DNA of 5,416 bases, from positions 1 to 5,416 of the forward strand of contig CAAERF010000235.1 in assembly GCA_900758315.1 (NCBI GenBank). The letters are read 5' to 3'. Shown piece after piece: positions 1 through 5,394 of the stretch (positions are counted from its first letter, which is position 1; each line of letters opens with the position of its first letter). The notes below the pieces were generated by a model. It ran no database searches. It worked only from the letters and a program-made list of their open reading frames with translations, and was not told the origin of the DNA. Made by a program: the position numbers and the translations under genes. This stretch comes from an uncultured Oscillospiraceae bacterium (GTDB lineage: Bacteria; Bacillota; Clostridia; Oscillospirales; Oscillospiraceae).

Positions 1-252
1 AGGGAACAGAGCGAACTGAAAGTCAGCCGCCCAGTTTAGTTTTTTCTGCTCCAAGTACCACTCACAGCACAGGCCGAAATACTTGCGGTAAAACCGCTGG
101 GTGGCTTTCATCATAGGGACGCCGTGGGTAGTGTAATACTGCTCCGCAATGGAGATGTCCACTTTTCGTCCTTCCCGCCATCCGGCGTACTCCATCAGCT
201 GCCTGACCTTGCTTTTGAGATCGCCGGAGATGGGGATGCGTTCTTTTGTCAT
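1..252 (-). CDS. SUKH-3 family immunity protein (C-terminally cut by window edge)
   Basis: The first 84 codons of a gene run off the window at position 1. The ATG at 252 has a GGAGG SD five bases upstream in the 11-nt gap after the preceding gene's TAA. Residues 13-33 form a helix followed by AGWREGRKVDI, and then come a Gly (residue 44), a helix, and F-x-R-K-Y-F-G-L near residues 54-61. That order (AGW-x-x-GR-x-V, G-x-P, then F-x-x-x-FGGL) is the typical start of SUKH-3 domains. SUKH proteins (SMI1/KNR4/Syd superfamily) are known cytosolic immunity proteins that bind and neutralise polymorphic nuclease or other toxins. The toxin target cannot be read from the sequence. The second G of the usual FGGL is C here (FGLCC), a small deviation. 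The family call is fairly firm from the N-terminal signature alone; the beta-rich C-terminal part is outside the window. Confidence 0.8.
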   Translation of the reverse strand, partial: MTKERIPISGDLKSKVRQLMEYAGWREGRKVDISIAEQYYTTHGVPMMKATQRFYRKYFGLCCEWYLEQKKLNWAADFQFALFP

Positions 253-263
253 AACAACCTCCA

Positions 264-809
264 TTATTGCTCAAGCGGGTAATACCAATCCTCCGGGCCG
301 TTGTAACTGATCTCAAATGCATCTGCATCAACTTTCAGTTCTGATTTGACTGTTCGATAAGCTACAGCGGCGACCTGTTTCAGAATCGGGGTGGCCTCCT
401 CCCAGTAGATGGATGACGCCTCATCTTCCAACTCGGAATCTTCGTCCTCCTGTTCCTCCTCGAAATCCAAAGAGAAGGATTCATTTTGAATCTCTGCGTA
501 GAATGGAAGTTCAAAATCCGCAGGATTGGTAATCCGAATTTCTCCAGTAGGGGCGTACATCTCAGCCATACCCGGATTGCCAGCCTGTAAATACTTCTGA
601 TACTGTTCTGCTTCCTTTTTGAGATACCGCTCTGAGGAGGCTCGGCTGTCAAAGTGGACGGCGCTCACCCCGGAGGTGAAGTCCGTTGTCAGGCTCATGG
701 TGAACACTTCGTAATCCGGATGTTCCGCTTTCAGCTTTTTTATAGCGGCATTCACAAGGGACAGCATTTCAAACTGGTAAAGGATCGGATTGAAATTTGT
801 ATCCATCAT
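264..809 (-). CDS. Acidic cytosolic protein, possible DUF4303-like immunity protein
   Basis: This is a 181-residue protein ending in TAA. The longest frame would start at a TTG (821) that lies at the edge of the GGAGAG SD (814-819), so the tandem ATGs at 809 and 806 are the likely starts; which of the two is used is undecided. The N-terminal third has a helix, the segment LKAEHPDYEVFTMSLTTDF (about residues 26-44), and a second lysine/glutamate-rich helix. The pattern 'helix, then H-x-D/E-x-F-x-x-x-L-x-T-D' faintly recalls DUF4303, a family found among immunity-type genes, but the resemblance is too weak for a firm call. Residues 115-130 are a run of mostly Asp/Glu, which could mimic nucleic acid or bind a basic toxin surface (inference). 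The C-terminus is rich in aromatic residues (PEDWYYPLEQ). There is no signal peptide or membrane segment. It lies 20 nt after the upstream gene and 11 nt before the SUKH-3 gene, fitting a role as one unit of the immunity array. Confidence 0.8.
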   Translation of the reverse strand: MMDTNFNPILYQFEMLSLVNAAIKKLKAEHPDYEVFTMSLTTDFTSGVSAVHFDSRASSERYLKKEAEQYQKYLQAGNPGMAEMYAPTGEIRITNPADFELPFYAEIQNESFSLDFEEEQEDEDSELEDEASSIYWEEATPILKQVAAVAYRTVKSELKVDADAFEISYNGPEDWYYPLEQ

Positions 810-829
810 CGCGCTCTCCAATCATTCTA

Positions 830-1465
830 TCAAAGTTCATTTGGATACCCGATTTTATCCAGACCCATCTTGATTTCCTCCCAGTCGCTGCGCTTGGGAT
901 TCAGCGCGGCGGCCAGTTCCTTTGTCACCGGCGCCCCGTCCGCGAGCTGGCGCACAGCTTCCAAGGGCAGGTCGGCGGGATAAAACCATTTCCCGTACTC
1001 CACATAGGTCTGGGGATCGCCGTCAACCATGGGGAGCAGGTCTTTGGAAGCGTCCTTGCCGTCCATGGGATTGCAGCGCCAGGTGACTCCGTCTTCCGTC
1101 CAGACGCAGAAGGTACTTTTCATCTTTTTGACTTCCCGGCTGGACATGAGCTTTTGCAGAACAGGGGACATTCCATCTGTCAGGTCTTCAATTCGTGGGA
1201 GTTTTTTCTCCCAGTCGTAGAGTTCGGAATCCACGCCGTTGATAACACAGCCTTCCGGTACAAACATAACAATCATACTCTGATCGCTACCATCGGTGGC
1301 AAAGAAAGCCTCCTTGCCTTTTCGCCATGCAGGATTGTAGGTATAGCGGCGGATGAAGCTCCATTCCTCCTCCAGCATGATGATATCCAGGGCCGCAAGC
1401 CCTTTGCAGAAGGTTTTCAGGCATTCCGCATTGGGCAAATTGGATAAATCTTTTGTGGAAAGCAT
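830..1465 (-). CDS. Uncharacterised 211-aa protein, candidate immunity protein
   Basis: The family is not recognised. The ATG at 1465 is preferred over the in-frame GTG at 1477 because the GTG lies inside the AGGTGG SD (1474-1479), which is spaced eight bases from the ATG. The protein ends in TGA and gives 211 residues. Visible blocks are an N-terminal helix with Asn/Pro/Cys residues, the segment WRKGKEAFFATDGSDQ (about 47-62), GCVINGVDSELYDWEKKLP (about 72-90), STFCVWTEDGVTWRCN (about 117-132), and an aromatic stretch YVEYGKWFYP (about 154-163). The alternating beta strands with glycine and tryptophan turns suggest a compact alpha/beta cytosolic fold. No catalytic triad, metal site, signal peptide or membrane helix stands out. 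An immunity role is inferred from position only: it sits 22 nt after one array gene and 20 nt before the next. The internal block structure suggests a conserved family, which a database search would have to confirm. Confidence 0.82.
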   Translation of the reverse strand: MLSTKDLSNLPNAECLKTFCKGLAALDIIMLEEEWSFIRRYTYNPAWRKGKEAFFATDGSDQSMIVMFVPEGCVINGVDSELYDWEKKLPRIEDLTDGMSPVLQKLMSSREVKKMKSTFCVWTEDGVTWRCNPMDGKDASKDLLPMVDGDPQTYVEYGKWFYPADLPLEAVRQLADGAPVTKELAAALNPKRSDWEEIKMGLDKIGYPNEL

Positions 1466-1473
1466 CGTGTGAT

Positions 1474-1479
1474 CCACCT
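1474..1479 (-). promoter_or_regulatory. Ribosome binding site that decides the start of the gene ending at 830
   Basis: AGGTGG reads on the minus strand, eight bases before the ATG at 1465. The alternative GTG start at 1477-1475 lies within this motif, so it would have no SD of its own. This favours the ATG. Confidence 0.7.
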
Positions 1480-1487
1480 GTCTTTCG

Positions 1488-2084
1488 TTACCACAGCCGG
1501 TCGATTTGTGTATATACCTTACTGGGTTCTCTGTCCATAAAACTGGTCAATGCGTTGGTGGGGGCTGCAGGCAGGAGCACATTCAAAATATCCAGCGCAT
1601 AATACCAGATCCCGGTATCCCAGTCCCGGAACCGCCCATTGCAGATGGCCCGCCCATAATCGCCGGGGGACAAATCCAGTGCCAACTCAAGGAGCGGGAG
1701 CTTCTGCCCGGTCTTATCATAGGTATATCGCTCTGGAATTGCGCCGATGTGCCAGTCATAGCGGTATCGCACCTGGACTCCGCTCTCCCGCTGGGTGAGT
1801 TCAAAGGGCTGGAGGCGCATTGTGCTGTCCGCCTTCCACTTTATCAGCCTGCGGCAGTCCTTTTCGATATGAAACCCGTCGGGCCTTTGCACGACAGATG
1901 CGAAGTGTATGGGCAGTCCAAAGGGATAATAGGAGAAGAAATTCTTTGGTAGCCGCATGGCTCTGGGGTACTGGTTCCGCTGCACAGCGGCATTTCCGCC
2001 CCGGCAGTCTTTATACCATTGCAGACGGACCTGCTGGACCAGAAGCGAGGGCAGATCTTTGGACCAATTGCCATTCTGTTTCAT
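1488..2084 (-). CDS. Uncharacterised 198-aa protein, candidate immunity protein
   Basis: The family is not recognised. The start is the ATG at 2084, preceded by a textbook AGGAGG (2092-2097) with seven-base spacing. The frame stays open up to a TTG at 2171, but that would overlap the upstream gene by about 60 nt and lacks support. The protein ends in TAA. It has slightly more Lys/Arg than Asp/Glu by rough count, unlike its acidic neighbours. Segments seen are an N-terminal helix (10-24), an aromatic stretch LPKNFFSYYPFGLPIHF (45-61), a strand-rich middle with RYRYDWHIGAIPERYTYD (106-123), and a C-terminal block with RDWDTGIWYYALDILNVLLP (153-172). The DWDTGIWYYALDILN helix is amphipathic and not a membrane span. 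There is no signal peptide or known catalytic motif. Its placement 26 nt after one small gene and 22 nt before another suggests it is a further cassette of the immunity array; its biochemical role is unknown. Confidence 0.8.
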   Translation of the reverse strand: MKQNGNWSKDLPSLLVQQVRLQWYKDCRGGNAAVQRNQYPRAMRLPKNFFSYYPFGLPIHFASVVQRPDGFHIEKDCRRLIKWKADSTMRLQPFELTQRESGVQVRYRYDWHIGAIPERYTYDKTGQKLPLLELALDLSPGDYGRAICNGRFRDWDTGIWYYALDILNVLLPAAPTNALTSFMDREPSKVYTQIDRLW

Positions 2085-2091
2085 CGCCGCG

Positions 2092-2097
2092 CCTCCT
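2092..2097 (-). promoter_or_regulatory. Ribosome binding site that decides the start of the gene ending at 1488
   Basis: A perfect AGGAGG on the minus strand lies seven bases before the ATG at 2084. It fixes the start well inside the longest open frame, which extends back to a TTG at 2171. Confidence 0.8.
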
Positions 2098-2110
2098 TCT
2101 TGGCGCCATT

Positions 2111-2434
2111 CTACGAACGGTTGGCCTGCTCCAACCGCTCCATCAACAGCGGGATTGCCGTAGCCTGCCAAAAGTCTCCGCTTACCCAGCCAGTGGACAT
2201 TCCCACATGCGTTTTGGTAAACTGCTTAACATAGTACTGCTTGCCCGGCGCAGGCAGTTCGCCGGGCAAATCCGCAAAGATGCGGAGGATCTCCTCCCGG
2301 AGAACTCTGGGGGAATACGACAGTTCCATTGTCTGATACCGCTCCTTTAGAAGCCGCCACAGAAACGGGTCGCCCCGCAGCCCCCACTGGGTAGGCTCCG
2401 GATCGAAAATACAAGCAACAAATTTAGCTTTCAT
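2111..2434 (-). CDS. Small uncharacterised protein (107 aa), candidate immunity protein
   Basis: This 107-residue protein begins at the ATG at 2434 and ends in TAG, the only TAG stop in the window. Its start lies inside the 3' end of the upstream DUF2004-like gene, overlapping it by 11 nt. No good SD is seen close to this ATG, so translation probably depends on ribosomes finishing the upstream gene (inference). The sequence is distinctive: FDPEPTQWGLRGDPFLW at residues 10-26, a helix (44-56) followed by LPGELP, then YYVKQFTKTHVGMSTGWVSG (67-86) and FWQATAIPLLMERLEQ at the end. The clustered Trp, Gly and Pro residues look like conserved structural positions of a real family, but I cannot name it. 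There is no signal peptide or membrane segment. The length, cytosolic nature and context suit a small immunity protein. Confidence 0.82.
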   Translation of the reverse strand: MKAKFVACIFDPEPTQWGLRGDPFLWRLLKERYQTMELSYSPRVLREEILRIFADLPGELPAPGKQYYVKQFTKTHVGMSTGWVSGDFWQATAIPLLMERLEQANRS

Positions 2435-2927
2435 GGGTGATGCAGAAAATCTCCTTGTTCAAGTCAAAGTAGACCACCATCAGCTCGTCGGTGATCTCCG
2501 GGTTGAAGGAAAGGTCTAGAATAAAAGCCTGCTGCTCGTCCTCGCCATCCACCAAGCTGCCAAAACGCTTGAGCCGCAAAAAGTCCACCATCTCGGCAAA
2601 GGACAGCTTGGCCGGGTCGGTTCCCGGAAAGAGCTCTGCCGCGATATCGGCGTCTACTTCGTCCCGGTGGAACTCCATGAAAAATGTCACGATGCCGTGG
2701 CAGGGGCTGTCCTCGTCCGCCAGTGCCGCTTTGAGGGCGGCCTTGGCCTTTTCCGCCAATTTCTCCGCCTCGTCCAGCATTTCTCCCACCGCATCCATGG
2801 AGGCAGGATTGTCGGTCAGTTCCTCCTCTACATCGAAGAGGAAGGGCAGTCCCGTGTCCTCGGGAAAGGTGAAGATCTCCTCACCAGGCGTGTATGTAAA
2901 ATCAATGCGTTTGCAATTCAGTTTCAT
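2424..2927 (-). CDS. DUF2004 family protein
   Basis: This is a 167-residue acidic protein with an ideal AGGAGG seven bases before the ATG at 2927. It has an N-terminal strand pair (FTYTPGEEIFTFP), a long alanine/lysine/glutamate helix at 46-70, and a second helical part with LSFAEMVDFLRLKRFGSL (108-125). It ends with FILDLSFNPEITDELMVVYFDL and a final THES. The ending 'D-x-S-x-x-x-E-x-T-D-x-L-x-V-x-F-D ... I-x-x-ES' is characteristic of DUF2004 proteins, which are small cytosolic proteins common in Firmicutes and often found among immunity-type genes. Their molecular activity is not established. The last 11 nt overlap the start of the next gene, implying coupled translation, and the SD overlaps the TGA of the interrupted gene upstream. 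GC content is high here (about 67% at 2701-2760). The family call rests on recalled motif similarity, not on an alignment. Confidence 0.82.
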   Translation of the reverse strand: MKLNCKRIDFTYTPGEEIFTFPEDTGLPFLFDVEEELTDNPASMDAVGEMLDEAEKLAEKAKAALKAALADEDSPCHGIVTFFMEFHRDEVDADIAAELFPGTDPAKLSFAEMVDFLRLKRFGSLVDGEDEQQAFILDLSFNPEITDELMVVYFDLNKEIFCITHES

Positions 2928-2939
2928 AGATACACCTCC

Positions 2940-3302
2940 TCATTGGTTTTCCAGATGGGGCAATGGAATTGGCGAATAGACTACCGTATCGCCGTCATGA
3001 TCCATCTTGAGAATGATAGCAAATTCCGCCGCATTGCTTTCCTGGCCCTTGGGGAGAGGAAAGATCATTGGGGGGCAGCGCAGGGCAGCATGGTTCGCGG
3101 TTTCATTCCAATCCTCCATGGCAGCAGATAAAATGGCATCAATGTGTGCCAATACTTGCTCAATGGAACCCGCTGAAATGTTGTAAAAAGCGGGGTTTTT
3201 ATGATACTGCTCTGTGATGAAGCTTTTATAGGCTTATACCGGCATAAAGCAGAATTCCCAATCAAGGGGATGCAGCCCAAGCCAATACGCATATAGTTTC
3301 AT
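2940..3302 (-). pseudogene. Small immunity-array gene interrupted by an in-frame TAA
   Basis: An ATG at 3302, with AAGGG (3310-3314) seven bases upstream and 10 nt after the preceding stop, opens a frame that would encode 120 residues and end in TGA at 2942-2940. Codon 23 is TAA (3236-3234); no frame change is needed on either side. The N-terminal piece reads MKLYAYWLGLHPLDWEFCFM, then PV and the stop. The continuation runs from AYKSF through a helix (about 47-67), RCPPMIFPLPKG (75-86), and a strand FAIILKMDHDGDTVVYSPIP ending in LPHL. The end, with K-x-D-x-x-G-x-T-x-x-x-SP-x-PLPHL, looks like a genuine conserved C-terminus. One A-to-T change (AAA to TAA) would explain the stop. Alternative reading: a shorter protein from the TTG at 3152 or the ATG at 3119, but neither has a clear SD and both would drop the N-terminal strand. 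The family is not recognised. The 5' half is AT-rich compared with its neighbours. Confidence 0.72.
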
Positions 3303-3312
3303 AGGCAATCCC

Positions 3313-4152
3313 TTACCCCTCAATGTAGGCATCTTTGACGCCCTTTTTCATGGAGCCATAGACCACCACCGCATGGTCGGTGAACATCTCATCGCAGTCA
3401 AAATAGGCGGTGAAGCTGCCGCCGGAGGTGACGGTCAGGTCGATCAGGCTGATTCGCCGGGCAAGTTCTTCCTCTGTGATGGGGTCTGTTTCCGGATTGC
3501 GGGGATTTTCCTCATCCTGGGAGAGCCAGTCGTTGGCAAGCCCGGTCAGACTCTTGGCCGCAAACTCCCGCATGGCCTTGTCCCAGGTTTCACAGTCAGC
3601 CAGCAGCTTCTTGGCGGCACTGCGGGCGCGGGTCCAGGAGGGCTTACTCTCAGCATTGACTTCCAGAGAAAGATTCACATCTTTTCCGCACCACTGTATC
3701 TCGCCCTCAAAGGCATCATAGTCCTTGTTCAGCGTCAGCTCACCCAGCACCTCGTCCTGGAGAACCACCGGCTTGTAGTATTCGTCCAGAATGGCTTGAA
3801 GCTCCGGGCAGACCTCATGGGCCTTGACCACCTGGGAGATACACCAGGGCCGCACCACCAGACCCTTTGCCCATTCTTCCTTCATCCGGCGGATTTTGAG
3901 GCGGCAGATCTGCTCGCTTTGAAAGCGTCCCCAGCCCTTGTCGCTATTGCGTTCCTCATCGGTGACCGGCCAATCCAGCCGCTCCTCTTTGGTGATGACC
4001 TTGCCGGTGTCACAGAACACCATGCCCAGTGTCACAACGGTCATTTCCCAAAAGTCGCCTTTCCAGTTATATCCGCCCCCAATGCAGCGATTGATCAGAG
4101 CGACCACTTCCTGCTCCTCGGGTTCGTACATCTCATAGAATTCCTCAAACAT
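3313..4152 (-). CDS. DUF2262 domain protein with additional N-terminal domain
   Basis: This 279-residue protein starts at the ATG at 4152, with AGGAGG eight bases upstream, and ends in TAA. Residues about 132-279 match the DUF2262 layout: LQDEVLGELTLNKDYDAFEG, then IQWCGKDVNLSLEV, a helical middle with ADCETWDKAMREFAA and LANDWL, ITEEELARRISL, and the closing FTAYFDCDEMFTDHAVVV with a terminal G-x-x-x-A-x-I-x-G. DUF2262 is a cytosolic domain of unknown activity that is common in arrays of immunity-type genes. Residues 1-125 form a separate domain with YNWKGDFWEMTVVTLGMVF (28-46), a GWGRFQ turn (73-78) followed by a basic helix, and RPWCISQV (101-108). I do not recognise it confidently, though it looks like the N-terminal partner often attached to DUF2262. 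No signal or membrane segment is present. It lies 14 nt after the upstream gene and 10 nt before the interrupted gene. Confidence 0.87.
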   Translation of the reverse strand: MFEEFYEMYEPEEQEVVALINRCIGGGYNWKGDFWEMTVVTLGMVFCDTGKVITKEERLDWPVTDEERNSDKGWGRFQSEQICRLKIRRMKEEWAKGLVVRPWCISQVVKAHEVCPELQAILDEYYKPVVLQDEVLGELTLNKDYDAFEGEIQWCGKDVNLSLEVNAESKPSWTRARSAAKKLLADCETWDKAMREFAAKSLTGLANDWLSQDEENPRNPETDPITEEELARRISLIDLTVTSGGSFTAYFDCDEMFTDHAVVVYGSMKKGVKDAYIEG

Positions 4153-4166
4153 CGGCGCAACCTCCT

Positions 4167-4760
4167 TTACAGCCCTTCCAGAACTGCCGCCATCTTGGGG
4201 GCAAACTCCGGAGAAACTTCCTGCTCCAGTGCGCCCCGGTAAGCCAGCACCGCCTGCCAGGAGTAGTAATAGAAGCTGTAAAACAAGTCCGCGGGGAAGA
4301 CTTCGTCCTCCTCGTAGCGCATCTCGTCTTCTTCCTCGTCATATTCCTCCGACCACAGATATTCTTCCTTCAGCAAGTCGGAGAACAGAGGCAGCGGGTC
4401 GGCGTGTTCCATCCTATCTCCATCGTGGAAGCACTGAAGGATACAGGCAAAGAAGTCCAGCAGCTCCCCGGCAAGGAAATGGGCTACGGGGTTCTGGCCG
4501 CTCTCTGTAAGGGCCTTCTCCAGAATCCGGCTCAGGAACACCATGCCGAAAGGGGTGGCGTGCCACAGGGTACTCTGGTGCTCCATATTGGCGGTGAGCT
4601 TGTAAAGGGCCTTTTTGACTGCTTTCGGATTTTTCATCTGCTCCAGCACCGCCAGGTGAGCGGGAAAATCCGTCCCCCGGCCATAGGCTGTGGTGAGCCG
4701 ATGCCACGGGACATCAGCGACCTTGAGATGGGTGATATAGGTTCTATTTTCTTCTGTCAT
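4167..4760 (-). CDS. Acidic helical protein with HEAT-like 'HQSTLWHATPF' signature
   Basis: This is a 197-residue, mostly helical protein starting at the ATG at 4760, with AGGAGG eight bases upstream, and ending in TAA. VPWHRLTTAYGRGTDFP (17-33) is followed by a helix and then EHQSTLWHATPFGMVFLSRIL (60-80). The pattern H-Q-x-T/S-x-W/Y-x-A-T-x-x-x-x-x-F-L recurs in helical-repeat (HEAT-like) proteins found with bacterial toxin immunity genes, where the region before it often reads 'L-x-x-x-I-x-H'. A very acidic stretch at 138-153 separates it from an aromatic C-terminal helix region (FYSFYYYSW, 161-169). The protein probably acts as a cytosolic binding scaffold, with the acidic face a possible mimic of the toxin's substrate; that part is inference. 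It is spaced 13 nt after the TfoX-like gene and 14 nt before the DUF2262 gene. The fold assignment is tentative, while the gene itself is clear. Confidence 0.83.
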   Translation of the reverse strand: MTEENRTYITHLKVADVPWHRLTTAYGRGTDFPAHLAVLEQMKNPKAVKKALYKLTANMEHQSTLWHATPFGMVFLSRILEKALTESGQNPVAHFLAGELLDFFACILQCFHDGDRMEHADPLPLFSDLLKEEYLWSEEYDEEEDEMRYEEDEVFPADLFYSFYYYSWQAVLAYRGALEQEVSPEFAPKMAAVLEGL

Positions 4761-4773
4761 GCCGCTTTCCTCC

Positions 4774-5394
4774 TTATCCCTCTGTCTGGCTGCGGTATTC
4801 CTTCTCCAGCGCGGTGTACCACCGTTTCAGCATGATTTCCAGACTGGTTTTCCCGTTGCGATCTGAAAAAGCAAGGAATTTGTGCAGCAGTCTGGGAAAC
4901 AGATATTTGCCCGCTTCTGTCAGGTCCTGGTTGATATAGACCATCCGAAGGATACGGCCCTGCCGGTCCAGAGGATTCTTTTTCAGTAGTTCCTTTTCAA
5001 AGCAGAACCGAAGGAACACCACATTCTCATCGTAGAAGTCCTCCACCACAGCCGCGCCGATGCTGGTATAGGTGATGTCATACACCAAACGGCTCCAGTC
5101 AAATTTCTCGGCATAGAGCAGTTTCAGCGCCTTCTCCCAATGTTCCTCTGGAATCACCAGCATCCTGTGTTGGGCGGTGCTGGAGTAGCCGCGGTAGATG
5201 GGGTCCGGCCGCCCCAGCAGTTCGCTCACACCATTGGCATAGACGAAACACAGCTCCTCATCGAACAGGCCGCCGATAAAGTTGCCGTTGCAGTACAGCA
5301 TATAGTTCTTGGACTTGGCCGGTGAAAAAGAGAGCCGGTATTCCTGCGAATCCAGGTTTTTATGTACCTTGTTCAGAAAGTCTATCGATGTCAT
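4774..5394 (-). CDS. TfoX N-terminal-like domain fused to an uncharacterised C-terminal domain
   Basis: This 206-residue protein starts at the ATG at 5394 with an AAGGAGA SD nearby and ends in TAA. Residues about 1-98 follow the layout of the short TfoX_N-like proteins of Firmicutes: an N-terminal helix (FLNKVHKNL), a strand YMLYCNGNFIGGLFDEELCFVY (31-52), then Y-R-G-Y at 67-70, MLVIPEE (78-84) and a helix to about 96. The 'Y-x-x-G-x-x-x-GG-x-x-D-x-x-L' core and later 'MLV' are the key matches. TfoX proteins are named for competence regulation, but the stand-alone N-domain is not proven to regulate competence here. Residues 100-206 are a second domain ending in LTEAGKYLFPRLLHKFLAFS (158-177), DRNGK and a helix with MLKRWYTALEKEY. 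I recall this kind of ending in other uncharacterised gut Firmicutes proteins but cannot name it. As the first full gene of the array, it is likely another immunity unit rather than a competence factor. Confidence 0.82.
   Translation of the reverse strand: MTSIDFLNKVHKNLDSQEYRLSFSPAKSKNYMLYCNGNFIGGLFDEELCFVYANGVSELLGRPDPIYRGYSSTAQHRMLVIPEEHWEKALKLLYAEKFDWSRLVYDITYTSIGAAVVEDFYDENVVFLRFCFEKELLKKNPLDRQGRILRMVYINQDLTEAGKYLFPRLLHKFLAFSDRNGKTSLEIMLKRWYTALEKEYRSQTEG

Noticed and set aside
62..331. Minus-strand 89-codon frame overlapping the SUKH-3 gene
   Set aside because: It is out of frame with the SUKH-3 reading, which has an SD and a clear family motif. Its product is Arg/His-rich and resembles nothing.
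797..1447. Plus-strand open frame of 216 codons
   Set aside because: It is antisense to the gene at 830-1465, shows no domain, and has no gene-like context on that strand.
3184..3201. TAAAAA ... TTTTTA inverted repeat as a possible terminator
   Set aside because: The stem is six A-T pairs around a six-base loop, too weak for an intrinsic terminator, and it lies within a reading frame.
3065..3292. Alternative 75-codon frame across the interrupted gene, considered as the true gene or as a frameshift partner
   Set aside because: The frame from the ATG at 3302 continues correctly after the TAA without a shift and ends in a protein-like C-terminus, so a nonsense codon explains the region better than a frameshift.
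3234..3302. TTGATT / TATAAG-like sequences as a possible internal promoter
   Set aside because: The spacing between the boxes is about 21 bases and both boxes are imperfect, in an AT-rich coding stretch where chance matches are expected.
3373..4242. Long plus-strand open frame of 289 codons
   Set aside because: It lies opposite the clearly coding DUF2262 gene, which has an ideal SD and a recognisable domain. The plus-strand translation is low-complexity with no recognisable domain, so it is an antisense shadow.
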